Positions 43,082-52,627 are shown, counted from the stretch's first letter. The stretch: DNA of 64,000 nt from Paraclostridium sordellii (GCF_000953675.1 NZ_LN679998.1:1967963-2031962), one strand, 5' to 3'. Notes: a model not told the origin generated them from the letters alone. Numbers and translations: made by a program.

Positions 43082-43990
43082 CTATGTATTTTGATAACTT
43101 CCACTTTTTAACAAAAACTTTAATTTTGTCTCTGCACAAATAATTGCTATAAAAATTAATAAACTACCTGCTATCATCTTTGTTGTTATTACTTCATTAG
43201 CTATTACAACTGAAAATAGCATTCCAAATACAGCTTCTGTCGATAAAATTAACGCTGTTTTAGTTTCATCGACTTTAGTTTGACATATTGTTTGCCCTAA
43301 AAAACAAATAGTAGTATTAAATACACCTAAAAATAAAATTGATGACATAGTTGATATATTAATGTCTGCATTAACTTCTCCAGCTATTATTTGTAATATC
43401 AATGAAAGTAAAAATGCAGTTATCATTTGAATACATGTTAATACGATTGGATTGTGTTTTTTTGTGAATTGACTTGTCAAAAATATATGCATAGCAAATC
43501 CAATTGCACATATTAAAGTTAGACTATCACCAATTCCTATTGTAAAATTAGTTTCTAATGATATAATCCCAATTCCTATAAGTGCTATTAAACTGCTTAA
43601 AATACTAATTTTATCTAGTTTTCGCTTATATAACATACATCCTATAAATGGTACTATAACTACATTGGATGCTGTTAAAAAAGCACTTTTAGATGAGGTT
43701 GTAAACTGTAACCCAAATGTTTGAAAAGAAAATGCTACAAATAAAAATCCTCCTAATAATACACCTGGAATAATATCTTTTTTATCTATTTTTTTAATTT
43801 GTTTGAAAAAAATAACACTTATTAAAAGTGCTCCTATGAAAAATCTTCCAGTCATTAACTGAAATGGAGTTAGCCCATTATTTAATCCTAACTGTGTATA
43901 TACAAATCCACTACCCCAAATTAAAGACACTAAAATTAATCCAATTTCCCCACTGTAAATCTTTATAACACTCCCTCCTTTTTCTAACAA
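43082..43990 (-). CDS. EamA/DMT family transporter
   Basis: About 294-302 residues with ten hydrophobic segments and two EamA halves (LVSLIWGSGFVYTQLGL at the N-terminus, SILFLGVFNTTICFLGQ in the second half). It exports or imports a small metabolite. The start is unclear: the strongest ribosome-binding site GGAGG points to an ATA at 43966 (giving ..KIYSGEIGLILV), while the listed TTG at 43990 has no site and overlaps a T/A-rich promoter-like stretch. A non-standard start or a mutated ATG is possible. Confidence 0.85.
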   Translation of the reverse strand: MLEKGGSVIKIYSGEIGLILVSLIWGSGFVYTQLGLNNGLTPFQLMTGRFFIGALLISVIFFKQIKKIDKKDIIPGVLLGGFLFVAFSFQTFGLQFTTSSKSAFLTASNVVIVPFIGCMLYKRKLDKISILSSLIALIGIGIISLETNFTIGIGDSLTLICAIGFAMHIFLTSQFTKKHNPIVLTCIQMITAFLLSLILQIIAGEVNADINISTMSSILFLGVFNTTICFLGQTICQTKVDETKTALILSTEAVFGMLFSVVIANEVITTKMIAGSLLIFIAIICAETKLKFLLKSGSYQNT

Positions 43991-44228
43991 TTATATTATA
44001 TTAGTTATCTTATAAAAATACTACACATCTTCAATATATTTTTCATAATCATTAAAATTTTCACTCATTTATTTAACACAATAAACTTTATTCACATTTT
44101 TAATATATTTAACATTTAAGAAAATATAAAACATTCTATGAAAATCTAAAAGTATTTACAATAGCTTTTCTTGGTGTTAATATCTATTTAAATTAAATCT
44201 AATATATTTTTTTAGGGAGATGTTAACA

Positions 44229-44732
44229 GTGAAATTTAAAGAAGAAGTAAAACATATAGAAGATGAAGTTAAAAAAGATTTAGAGGGACTAAAATATAGA
44301 CACGAAAGTAAAAAAGAGTATAGAAAAGAAGAACATGATGAGCGTAAATTTGCTAAAGAATTAGAACACCAAATGAAAGAAGAAGATAAAGAGTTAAAAA
44401 AAGAGTGTAAAAAAGAAGCTAAAGAAATTGATAAAGAAATAAAAGAAGAAGAACATGATGAACGTAAGTTTGCTAAAGAATTAGAACACCAAATGGAAGA
44501 AGAAGATAAAGACTCAATAAAAGAGTGTAAAAAAGAAGCTAAAGAAATTGATAAAGAAATAAGAAAAGAAGAACATGATGAGCATAAACTTGCTAAAGAA
44601 TTAAAACATCAGATGAAAAAAGAAGATAAGGAAATAGAAAAAGAAGAACGTAAAATAATAAAAAGTGAAGATAAAGAGATAAAAGAAATAAACAAAGAAA
44701 TGAAAAAGGAATTAAAAGATATGGAAAAATAA
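44229..44732 (+). CDS. Highly charged coiled-coil protein with 40-residue repeats
   Basis: 167 residues, over half Lys and Glu, no cysteine-rich or membrane part. Three tandem units begin EEHDERKFAKELEHQM, EEHDERKFAKELEHQM and EEHDEHKLAKELKHQM, each followed by KKEAKEIDKEI-like helix; the period is exactly 40 residues (120 bp). A single long alpha-helix or coiled coil is expected. The GTG at 44229 lies 8 nt behind AGGGAG and is a better start than the ATG at 44220, which nearly touches it. Single gene with terminator. Function unknown. Confidence 0.7.
   Translation: MKFKEEVKHIEDEVKKDLEGLKYRHESKKEYRKEEHDERKFAKELEHQMKEEDKELKKECKKEAKEIDKEIKEEEHDERKFAKELEHQMEEEDKDSIKECKKEAKEIDKEIRKEEHDEHKLAKELKHQMKKEDKEIEKEERKIIKSEDKEIKEINKEMKKELKDMEK
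44325..44640 (+). repeat. Tandem 120 bp repeats inside the charged-protein gene
   Basis: Copies begin near 44325, 44445 and 44565 (the third is partial); GAACATGATG recurs at 44331, 44451 and 44571. Copies 1 and 2 are nearly identical in DNA, which suggests recent duplication and length variability. Confidence 0.9.
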
Positions 44733-44776
44733 TTAGATTATCCATCTCTGTTTGAGAGATGGATAATCTAATTATT
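44731..44776. terminator. Bidirectional terminator
   Basis: TAATTAGATTATCCATCTCT and its complement pair perfectly over a 5 nt loop, between the repeat-protein gene and the convergent ABC genes. Confidence 0.92.
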
Positions 44777-44811
44777 TTATAATTTCCTAATACGATTTAT
44801 ATAAATTTTAA

Positions 44812-46593
44812 CTAAGTTTTGCCAATAGTAGCAAGTATACTATCATAGTATATTCCTTTATTTTGCATTAATTCTTTATGTGATCCACTTTCAATAATCT
44901 TTCCTTTATCTAATACTATAATATTATCACAATATTTAATAGTACTTAATCTGTGTGCAATTATTATACTTGTTCTATTTTTCATTATATTTTTAATAGC
45001 ATCTTGTACTTTTCTTTCTGTATTTGTATCAATGCTACTAGTAGCCTCATCAAGTATTAGTATATCTGGATTTTTTAAAATAGCTCTTGCAATACTTATC
45101 AATTGTTTTTGGCCTATACTTAGATTATCTCCACCTTCATTTATATATGTATCATATTTATTTTTAAGATTTTTTATAAATTCATGTGCATTGGCTATTT
45201 TACAAGCTTCTATAATTTCCTCTTTACTTGCATTTAATTTAGAATATCTAATATTTTCTAAAATAGTTCCCTTAAATAAATATATATCTTGAGATACTAC
45301 AGAAAACGCATCTAAAAAACTTTGTTTTCCATATTCTTTAATTTCTATATTATCTAGTAATATAGATCCTTCATAATCTTCATATAATCTATTTATTAAA
45401 TTTATAATTGTAGTTTTTCCACTTCCTGTAGTTCCTATTATTGCATTACTCGTTCCATGTTCTATAGTTAAATTAACATTATTTAATACATTTTTTCCAT
45501 TTTCATATTTAAAATATACGTTTTTAAACTGTATATTTCCTTTTATATCACTTGCGTTTATAGTTCCAATATCTTTCATTATATGTTTTTTTTCATCTAA
45601 AATTTCAAATATCCTTTCGCATCCAACAATAGAAATTTGAAATGTATTAAATAAGTTCGCTAATTCATTTAATGGTCTTGTAAATTGTTTAGTATAACTT
45701 AAAAAAGTCGCAATAGTTCCTATTGTAATTAAATTTTTAATGGATAAATAAGATCCTACAATAGAAATTGTAGTAAAGGCTACATTAGTAATAACATTCA
45801 TCATAGGCATTAATAACGAACTATAAACTTGTGCTTTTAAAGCTGCTTTAAATAAGTTATTATTAATTTCATCAAATTTTAAAATTGCACTTTCCTCATA
45901 GTTAAAAGATTTAACTATATTTATATTTCTTACATCTTCTTCTATATGTGAATTTAATCTTCCTAATTCTAATTGTTGTGATTTAAAATATTTTTTACTT
46001 CTTTTAGCTATTGTTTTACTGAGTATAATAATTAAAGGCATAGTTATTATGCTTATTAGTGTTAAAATAGGACTTAATATATACATCATTATAAGTGTTC
46101 CTAAAATAGTTATAGTTGATGTTATTATTTGGACTATAGAACTTGAGATTCCACTGCTAATATTATCTACATCATTACTTATTCTACTCATTAAATCACC
46201 TTTTTCTTTAGAGTCAAAGTAAGATATAGAAAGGTTTTGTAATTTTTCAAATACAGAGTTTCTTAAATTTCTTACAACTCGTTGTGACATATCAACTATT
46301 AAAAATTCTTTAAATAAATTTACAATAGAATCTATTATATAGCAAAGTAATAATGTGACTAATACTAAAATCATAATAGATTTTTTAGTATTATTTAAAT
46401 CTATTAAATCAATACTTTTACCTATTAATAAAGGTATGATTATAACTATAAAGCTATCTAAAAGTACTAACAAAAATATAGATAAAATTATACCTTTTTC
46501 CCCTTTAAAATATTTAAATAATCTCGTTAGTGTTTTTTTTAAATCCTTTGGTTTTTTTTTAGGAGTAAATCTTGACTCTATTTTTCCTTTCAT
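44812..46593 (-). CDS. ABC exporter subunit with intact ATPase motifs but variant signature
   Basis: 593 residues: membrane domain (about 1-340) plus ATPase. Walker A GTTGSGKTT (387-395), signature LSIGQ (491-495, instead of LSGGQ), Walker B ILILDEATSSID with catalytic Glu 516 and H-loop His 547. It lies 21 nt after the partner gene 46615-48327, and together they should form a heterodimer like TM287/288 or LmrCD: this subunit's Walker motifs plus the partner's LSGGQ make the working ATP site, while its own variant signature pairs with the partner's degenerate site. Substrate unknown. Confidence 0.9.
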   Translation of the reverse strand: MKGKIESRFTPKKKPKDLKKTLTRLFKYFKGEKGIILSIFLLVLLDSFIVIIIPLLIGKSIDLIDLNNTKKSIMILVLVTLLLCYIIDSIVNLFKEFLIVDMSQRVVRNLRNSVFEKLQNLSISYFDSKEKGDLMSRISNDVDNISSGISSSIVQIITSTITILGTLIMMYILSPILTLISIITMPLIIILSKTIAKRSKKYFKSQQLELGRLNSHIEEDVRNINIVKSFNYEESAILKFDEINNNLFKAALKAQVYSSLLMPMMNVITNVAFTTISIVGSYLSIKNLITIGTIATFLSYTKQFTRPLNELANLFNTFQISIVGCERIFEILDEKKHIMKDIGTINASDIKGNIQFKNVYFKYENGKNVLNNVNLTIEHGTSNAIIGTTGSGKTTIINLINRLYEDYEGSILLDNIEIKEYGKQSFLDAFSVVSQDIYLFKGTILENIRYSKLNASKEEIIEACKIANAHEFIKNLKNKYDTYINEGGDNLSIGQKQLISIARAILKNPDILILDEATSSIDTNTERKVQDAIKNIMKNRTSIIIAHRLSTIKYCDNIIVLDKGKIIESGSHKELMQNKGIYYDSILATIGKT

Positions 46594-46614
46594 ATATGAT
46601 CCTCCTACATTAAT

Positions 46615-48327
46615 TTAAATATCGATTGATATTTGTGAATTATATATTTCTTTGTATACTTGACATTTTTCAATAAGTTTATCATGACTATCAAACCCTA
46701 CTATTTCCCCATTATCTAAAACCATTATTTTATCCATATTTATAATCGAGTTAATTTTTTGCGATACTACTATCAATGTAGTTTTATAAAGTTTAGTTTT
46801 TATATTTTTTAAAATTTTATTTTCTGTCTTTATATCCATAGCACTGAAAGAATCATCCAATATTAAAACCTTAGGATTTCTAATCAGTGCTCTTGCTATA
46901 CATATTCTTTGTCTTTGCCCTCCAGATAAGTTTGACCCACCTCCATCTATAGATTCATCGTATCCCTTTTCAAAGCTTTCTATAAATCCATCACAGTCGC
47001 AAATTTTACATATATTTTTTATTTCCTCTGTATCTATATTTTTATTTCCAAACTTTATATTATCAGCTATACTTTGATTAAATAAAATATTTTTTTGAGG
47101 TACTATCCCGATAAACTTTCTCAATGTTTTAGTATTTAAATTATCTATATTTTTATCATTAAATTTTATAATTCCTTTATCTATATTATAAAGTTTTATG
47201 ATTAAGTTTATAATTGTGCTTTTTCCACTTCCAGTTGGTCCTATTATTCCAATATGTTCTCCATCATTAATTTCAAAAGATATATCCTTTAATGTATTTT
47301 CATGATTATTATATGAAAAATTTACATTTTCAAACTTTATATCTCCTCTAATACCAAACTCAACTTCAGCCTTCTGATCTTTTTCAACTTTCATATCAAA
47401 AACTTCTATTATTCTATCTCCGGAAGCTTTAGCCCTTATAAATATATTAAAAATATGAGATATCATAAGCAAAGATGTAAGTATCCTTCCCATATAATTT
47501 ATATATGCAACTATAACACCTATTTCTATCTTTTTACTTATAAATAGTTTATTTCCTAAATATAAGATTAGTATAATCACTATATTTGATATAAGAGTAA
47601 TAGTTGGTTTAAATACTGAACTTACTTTCATAGCTTTTTTAGTCGATTTAGCTAAATTATCATTAACTTTTTCAAATTTAGATTTCTCATATTTTAATCG
47701 ATTAAATAAATTAACTATACGCACATTTTCTAAATACTGTCTTAAATTTGAATTCATATCATCTAATGATATTTGAATTTTTTTAAAATATGGTATTCCT
47801 ATTTTCAAATTTATTATAATCACAATAAATATTAATACAATCCCTATAAATAGTATTATAGATAATTCTAAATTTAATTTTATAGCTAAAATAAAACTTC
47901 CAATACATAAAATTGGTGCTTTTATTATTATTCTCATTAGACTATTCACAAATTGCTGTACCTGATTTACATCATTAGTTAATCTAGTTATTAATGAAGC
48001 CCTTGTTATTTTATCTATATCTTCTAATGAATAGTAATTTATATGTTTAAATAAATCACTTCTTAAGTCTCTTGCAAACCTTTGAGATACATTAGTTGAT
48101 ATTATACTTCTAAGTACAGCAAATATAGCTCCAAGTACAGTTATTCCTATCATAATAATACTTTGATTTAGTAAATAATTTAAATCTTTATTTTGTACTC
48201 CAATATCTATGATTTTTGCTAATATAGCTGGCTGGAACAAATCACATATGGCTTCTAACGTAACTAAAATTACACCTAGTAAAAATAAAAATATATATTT
48301 CCTTATGTATTTTTTTAAATATAACAA
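46615..48327 (-). CDS. ABC exporter subunit with degenerate ATP site
   Basis: 570 residues: membrane domain (six hydrophobic segments) plus ATPase. Walker A GPTGSGKST (363-371) and signature LSGGQ (467-471) are normal, but Walker B reads VLILDDSFSAMD, so the catalytic Glu is Asp492, and the H-loop His is Gln523 (VVSQKINSI). These are the hallmarks of the non-hydrolytic half of heterodimeric exporters. It is first in the operon, starting at TTG (48327) behind GGAGGTG. The pair exports an unknown compound. Confidence 0.92.
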   Translation of the reverse strand: MLYLKKYIRKYIFLFLLGVILVTLEAICDLFQPAILAKIIDIGVQNKDLNYLLNQSIIMIGITVLGAIFAVLRSIISTNVSQRFARDLRSDLFKHINYYSLEDIDKITRASLITRLTNDVNQVQQFVNSLMRIIIKAPILCIGSFILAIKLNLELSIILFIGIVLIFIVIIINLKIGIPYFKKIQISLDDMNSNLRQYLENVRIVNLFNRLKYEKSKFEKVNDNLAKSTKKAMKVSSVFKPTITLISNIVIILILYLGNKLFISKKIEIGVIVAYINYMGRILTSLLMISHIFNIFIRAKASGDRIIEVFDMKVEKDQKAEVEFGIRGDIKFENVNFSYNNHENTLKDISFEINDGEHIGIIGPTGSGKSTIINLIIKLYNIDKGIIKFNDKNIDNLNTKTLRKFIGIVPQKNILFNQSIADNIKFGNKNIDTEEIKNICKICDCDGFIESFEKGYDESIDGGGSNLSGGQRQRICIARALIRNPKVLILDDSFSAMDIKTENKILKNIKTKLYKTTLIVVSQKINSIINMDKIMVLDNGEIVGFDSHDKLIEKCQVYKEIYNSQISIDI

Positions 48328-48394
48328 GCTTTCACCTCCTAATTATATTTATATTATTATCCATACTTTTATTATATCCATTTTATATATTAAA

Positions 48395-48443
48395 TAAAAA
48401 ACTAGAGATTACTCATGAAAATGAGTAATCCCTAGTTTTTTTT
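48395..48443. terminator. Bidirectional terminator
   Basis: ACTAG-A-GATTACTCAT pairs with ATGAGTAATC-C-CTAGT over GAAA, with A/T runs. It overlaps the stop of the 46-residue membrane protein gene. Confidence 0.88.
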
Positions 48444-48572
48444 ATTTGATATATAATGACCTATCCATATACCTAGTCCTAATGCTAAAATAATACTAAA
48501 ATTTAGTTTTGTAAATAATATTCCAGCTAATAATCCAATAGCGATACCTACAACCATAGAATTACATCTCAT
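48432..48572 (-). CDS. Small two-span membrane protein (46 residues)
   Basis: It begins MRCNSMVVGIAIGLLAGILF and ends IGHYISNKKN. Two hydrophobic segments joined by TKLNF form a hairpin with the C-terminus in the cytoplasm, and glycine-spaced positions (GxxxG, GLGxxxG) suggest tight helix packing. The ATG follows GTGGAGG, so translation is likely strong. It lies 81 nt downstream of the manganese-exporter-like gene and could be co-transcribed as its small partner. Function unknown. Confidence 0.65.
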   Translation of the reverse strand: MRCNSMVVGIAIGLLAGILFTKLNFSIILALGLGIWIGHYISNKKN

Positions 48573-48652
48573 ACATATCCTCCACTTATTTAAAGCTCTT
48601 CTCTTTTATATAGATATGTATGTTACTTAATAGAATAGTACTTAATTTTTTA

Positions 48653-49777
48653 TTATATATAATATATTAAAAGCCCTACAATTATAGATGGAATTGTAGT
48701 TATTATAGTTGCCCACATAGCAGATTTTTTATCCATTGCAAGTAATGGGAATAAAGCATCTCCATCTTGCGATATACTATTTGCTACTAAAGCTGCAAAA
48801 GGAAGACTTCCTTTTAGATAAAAAGACATAACTACAATTTGAACTCCACATCCTGGAACGATACCAAGTATTGCTCCTGCAAATACACTTAAGACCCCAG
48901 CCCCTAATATTAATGTAACTAAGGCTTTTTCTCCACCTGCAACGTATATAACTACATCATAAAGTATATAGGCTACAAAAATCCATACTATTACGAATGA
49001 AATTTCACTTACAGAATGAATTAGTGTTTCTTTTAATGACATTAATTTATGTTCATTTTCTTCAAAATTTTCATTTTCTATAACTTTTTTAGTCATTATC
49101 ATGTATATAAATGAAGATATTATTCCTAATATAGCAATTAGTTCCTCAAATGAATGTAATTTTTCTATAAATTCAAATTCAAGTCCTGAATGGGCTAATA
49201 CCATAAATACAAATCCAACTAGTAATAGTGCTAAGTATAACTTATATCCTACTCCATGAACTATTTTTTGAGCTATATGATAGAATTTATTATGTGATTT
49301 TATATCGCAACTTACATGTTCATCTGATCTTAAACCTAATTCCTTTTTATTACTTTTTTTAGTATTTTTACACTTATGTAGTTCTAGCTTTTCTTCCATT
49401 TTAAAATAATCAACTAAATATCCAGTAAATACTCCAACTAAAAAGCTTATAATAGTAACTAATATATATGCTCTAAAATCACTTGCCATCATTAAAAATG
49501 CACTATCTCCCATGCTGGCAATCAGACTTGCTATAATAGTTCCAAAAGTCACTTTATTACTTACAAATAATGGCATTAAAACTATACTTCCTCCACATCC
49601 TGGAAGAGCTCCAAGTAATGCTCCTAATATTGGTTGTAACTTCTTGTTTTTACTTATTATATTTACAAAATTACCACTAGTTTTATAATTTATATATCCA
49701 AATAATATTATCGATATACTAACTAAAGAACCTACATGCAGGAAGGTTTCTTCAGCACTATTTATTAAAATACCCAT
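48653..49777 (-). CDS. Putative manganese exporter / 'arsenic efflux' family membrane protein
   Basis: 374 residues with about 10 hydrophobic segments in an internal repeat: GALLGALPGCGGSIVLMPLF plus MGDSAFLMM in the first half and GIVPGCGVQIVVM plus SQDGDALFPLLA in the second. PGCG and GD motifs in both halves are the mark of the family annotated as putative manganese transporter. The middle loop is Lys/His-rich (KLELHKCKNTKKSNKK, HVSCDIKSHNKF). The ATG at 49777 lies 7 nt after GGGAGG. A sigmaA promoter is upstream; no Mn riboswitch is visible. Confidence 0.75.
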   Translation of the reverse strand: MGILINSAEETFLHVGSLVSISIILFGYINYKTSGNFVNIISKNKKLQPILGALLGALPGCGGSIVLMPLFVSNKVTFGTIIASLIASMGDSAFLMMASDFRAYILVTIISFLVGVFTGYLVDYFKMEEKLELHKCKNTKKSNKKELGLRSDEHVSCDIKSHNKFYHIAQKIVHGVGYKLYLALLLVGFVFMVLAHSGLEFEFIEKLHSFEELIAILGIISSFIYMIMTKKVIENENFEENEHKLMSLKETLIHSVSEISFVIVWIFVAYILYDVVIYVAGGEKALVTLILGAGVLSVFAGAILGIVPGCGVQIVVMSFYLKGSLPFAALVANSISQDGDALFPLLAMDKKSAMWATIITTIPSIIVGLLIYYI

Positions 49778-49807
49778 ACGCATTCCTCCCTTAAATCTAC
49801 TTTTTAA

Positions 49808-49836
49808 ATTATACCATTTGATTTTTTATTTGTAAA
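49808..49836 (-). promoter_or_regulatory. SigmaA promoter of the manganese-exporter-like gene
   Basis: Minus strand: TTTACA (49836-49831), 17 bp spacer ending in TGG, TATAAT (49813-49808). Confidence 0.7.
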
Positions 49837-49973
49837 TGATTTTCTTTTTCAATTGATTTTAAGCATAACTATATACTTTTATATTAGTCTAATCCTAAAA
49901 ATATTAATCATTTTTTTAATTTTTATATTAACATTATATATTAATTTTATAAACTACTAACATAAAAATTAAA

Positions 49974-50003
49974 AAAATAAAATAGCAATTGCTATTTTAT
50001 TTT
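49974..50003 (-). terminator. Intrinsic terminator
   Basis: AAAATAGCAATTGCTATTTT is palindromic with A/T runs on both sides and overlaps the stop of the repeat-protein gene. Confidence 0.7.
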
Positions 50004-50623
50004 TTATCTTTTTGATCTATTATAGTTTTAGTTGTATCCATATCTTTTCCTAAACATCTTTGAGTATTTAATCTTTCTCCAACTAACATAGTAGACATTA
50101 ACGTTTTTAACTCTTCTATCAACTTATTAAATTCTTCTGTATTTTCTAAATTCTTTTCTTCATCCATTATAGTTTCTGTAGTATTAATATCTTTATCTAT
50201 ATCAGTTTCTGTATTTAATTTTTCTTCATTTACCATAGTGTTAACTAATCCTTTAGCCTCTTCAGCTAATTTTTCTATTTCATTTATATCTACATTTTCA
50301 TTTTCTTTTTGATCTATTATAGTTTTAGTTGTGTCTACATCTTTTGCTATACATCTTTGAGTGTTTAATCTTTCGCTTATTAATAACTCTCCTCCAATTC
50401 CTTTTAAATCCTCTACTAACTTGCTTAATTCTTTATGTAATTTATTCATTTCACTTTGACTTAATTGCTTTGGTTCTTCTTTTCGATCTATTATAGTTTT
50501 AGTTGTATCTCTGTCTTTTGCTATACATCTTTGAGAGTTCATTCTCTCACTAACTAACATAGTATCCATAATACCTTTTAATTCGTCTTTAAATGATTTT
50601 AAAACTTCGTTGATTTTTTGCAT
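49997..50623 (-). CDS. Unknown protein with four Cys-containing RCIAKD/TTKTIID repeats
   Basis: 208 residues, soluble. Four copies of a 24-residue motif of the form S-E-R-L-N-T-Q-R-C-I-A-K-D-x-D then TTKTIIDQK lie 49-58 residues apart, joined by helical Leu/Glu/Lys-rich linkers. Copies 1, 2 and 4 keep the Arg-Cys; copy 3 is diverged (TETDIDKDINTTETIMD). The DNA of copies 1, 2 and 4 is very similar. No family recognised. The ATG at 50623 follows GGGGTGA; a GTG three codons up (50632) overlaps that site. Single gene with terminator. Confidence 0.7.
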   Translation of the reverse strand: MQKINEVLKSFKDELKGIMDTMLVSERMNSQRCIAKDRDTTKTIIDRKEEPKQLSQSEMNKLHKELSKLVEDLKGIGGELLISERLNTQRCIAKDVDTTKTIIDQKENENVDINEIEKLAEEAKGLVNTMVNEEKLNTETDIDKDINTTETIMDEEKNLENTEEFNKLIEELKTLMSTMLVGERLNTQRCLGKDMDTTKTIIDQKDKK

Positions 50624-50725
50624 ATTTGTCACCCCGTAATATATTTTTATATTTCTATTTTACCCTATTTTTATATATTAAAACAACATTTTATTTTAAA
50701 TTTTACCATTTTTATTAATTGTCGA

Positions 50726-51178
50726 TTATTGAAGTCTATTTTCTAATATTTTCTCTTGATTACTCTTTATTTTATCTAAAGAATTTAAAAACTCTTTAGA
50801 ATATTCATTCTTTATATATATAAGACAGGATAACTCATTGTTTTTATTACATACTTTTGTAGCTATCCGTACATGATCTTCTAATTGTTTTTTTTCATAC
50901 TTAAAATTCAAATCTAGTCTGGTTACCTCTCCATCTACTACTAAAGTATCGTTATTTTCATCTATTAATATTTTTACATTTTTATTTGTCTCACCTTTAA
51001 CTACATTATTAAATTTACTATATTTATATGTGTATCCATTGTAGTCAAATCTATTGCATTCATTTATCTTTTTTAATATATACTCGCCTTCTTCTTCTTT
51101 CTTAAAATCATCGATTTCAAAAAAACTATATTTTGAAAAATAATCTATTATAAATTCTTTTTGTATCATATTATCCAT
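50726..51178 (-). CDS. Unknown soluble protein, 150 residues
   Basis: An alpha/beta protein without signal peptide, membrane part or catalytic motif that I recognise. The middle holds GYTYKYSKFNNVVKG and DTLVVDGEVTRLDLNFKYEKK strands, the C-terminus is a charged helix (SKEFLNSLDKIKSNQEKILEN). The ATG follows AGAGGTAAA. It reads minus strand and is divergent from gltS, with 130 nt between. No function can be assigned. Confidence 0.6.
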   Translation of the reverse strand: MDNMIQKEFIIDYFSKYSFFEIDDFKKEEEGEYILKKINECNRFDYNGYTYKYSKFNNVVKGETNKNVKILIDENNDTLVVDGEVTRLDLNFKYEKKQLEDHVRIATKVCNKNNELSCLIYIKNEYSKEFLNSLDKIKSNQEKILENRLQ

Positions 51179-51308
51179 ATTTACCTCTTTTCTTTTATAG
51201 TTTATTTTTATTATTTCTTGAATTTTAATATTTATTTATAAAAATCTGATTTATCACTTGTACATTAATTTTGAATTTTAATCATATATTTTTCAAGGAG
51301 GTGATATA

Positions 51309-52529
51309 TTGATTGAAATTAATTTAGATTTTACTTTTACTTTAATACTTTGTATAACATTTTTACTCATAGGTTCTACATTGAAATTTAAAATTAACTT
51401 TTTTAATAAATTTTGTATTCCAGCACCAGTCATAGGGGGATTGCTTTTTACTCTTTTTAATACAATACTAATAATATTAGATATATCAAACATACATATA
51501 ATGAATAAAATTACGCCTTTTTTTATGAATGTTTTTTTTACAATCTTAGGGCTAAGTGCTAGCTTTAAGTTGATAAAAAAAGGAGGTAAGCTGTTATTTA
51601 CATATTGGTTTTTATGTGGAGTACTTGCGCTTTCCCAAAATATAATTTCAGTTTTAGTTTCTAAAGCCATAAAAATAAATCCTTTAATAGGTCTTATGTG
51701 TGGAACTATTTCATTAGAAGGTGGTCATGGTAATGCAGCCGCCTTTGGAAGTACTATTGAGAATTTAGGTGTAGAAAATGCTGTTACTGTTGGGCTCGCT
51801 GCTGCTACTATAGGAGTAATAGTCGGAGGGCTTATAGGAGCACCTGTTTCTAGATATCTTATTATAAAACATAATTTAAAGCCAAATAAAAAACTTACAT
51901 ATAATAATTCAAAACTAAGATGTTTTTCTAGTAATAAAAATAGATCTTTTAGAGCGTCAAATTTTGATATTAATACTATATTAGAACAAATATTGATTAT
52001 ATTATTATGCATGAGCTTAGGAGAGCTCATTACAAATTTATTTTATTTAAAAACAAATATAGTTTTACCTAGTGTTGTTGGCTGTATGGTGGTGGCTTGT
52101 TTTTTCAGAAATATAAATGAGTTTATAAATGTATTTAAGTTTAATTTTGATATACTTGATCCTATAAGCGAAATCTCCCTTTCTATGTTTTTAATACTTG
52201 CACTTATGACTATTAATCTAATTGATTTAAAAAATTTAGCAGGTCCTATGCTAATAATTATATTAGTTCAAATTTTATTTATTTTATTTTATTCAATTTT
52301 TATATGTTTTAAGCTTTTAGGTAAAGATTTTGATGCTGCAGTAATAATTTCTGGATTAATTGGTCATGGACTTGGTAATACTCCAAATGCAATAGCTAAT
52401 ATGAATTCTATAACATCTAAGTATGGGTTATCAGATAAAGCCTTACTCATAGTACCTCTAGTTGGAGCTTTTTTACTTGATATATTTACTATACCTACTA
52501 TTCTTATTTTTATAAACTTTTTTAAATAG
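51309..52529 (+). CDS. gltS: Sodium/glutamate symporter
   Basis: 406 residues, about 10-12 hydrophobic segments. Two reentrant-loop signatures of GltS are present: SLEGGHGNAAAFG near residue 140 and GHGLGNTPNAIANM near 350. It imports glutamate with Na+. The TTG start at 51309 follows AAGGAGGTGAT. No promoter repeats or terminator stand out before the next gene, about 100 nt on. Family assignment is firm. Confidence 0.94.
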   Translation: MIEINLDFTFTLILCITFLLIGSTLKFKINFFNKFCIPAPVIGGLLFTLFNTILIILDISNIHIMNKITPFFMNVFFTILGLSASFKLIKKGGKLLFTYWFLCGVLALSQNIISVLVSKAIKINPLIGLMCGTISLEGGHGNAAAFGSTIENLGVENAVTVGLAAATIGVIVGGLIGAPVSRYLIIKHNLKPNKKLTYNNSKLRCFSSNKNRSFRASNFDINTILEQILIILLCMSLGELITNLFYLKTNIVLPSVVGCMVVACFFRNINEFINVFKFNFDILDPISEISLSMFLILALMTINLIDLKNLAGPMLIIILVQILFILFYSIFICFKLLGKDFDAAVIISGLIGHGLGNTPNAIANMNSITSKYGLSDKALLIVPLVGAFLLDIFTIPTILIFINFFK

Positions 52530-52627
52530 TACATAAATTTATAAAATTTTGTAACTTATGTTACAGCTTTATCTTTAAATTTAATATATAATAAATTCAT
52601 AATTTAAAAACTAGGAGGATTTTTAAT

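Noticed and set aside
49784-49970. yybP-ykoY manganese riboswitch before the putative manganese exporter
   Set aside because: The region shows a normal promoter, but no paired GGGGAGUA-type motifs of that aptamer.
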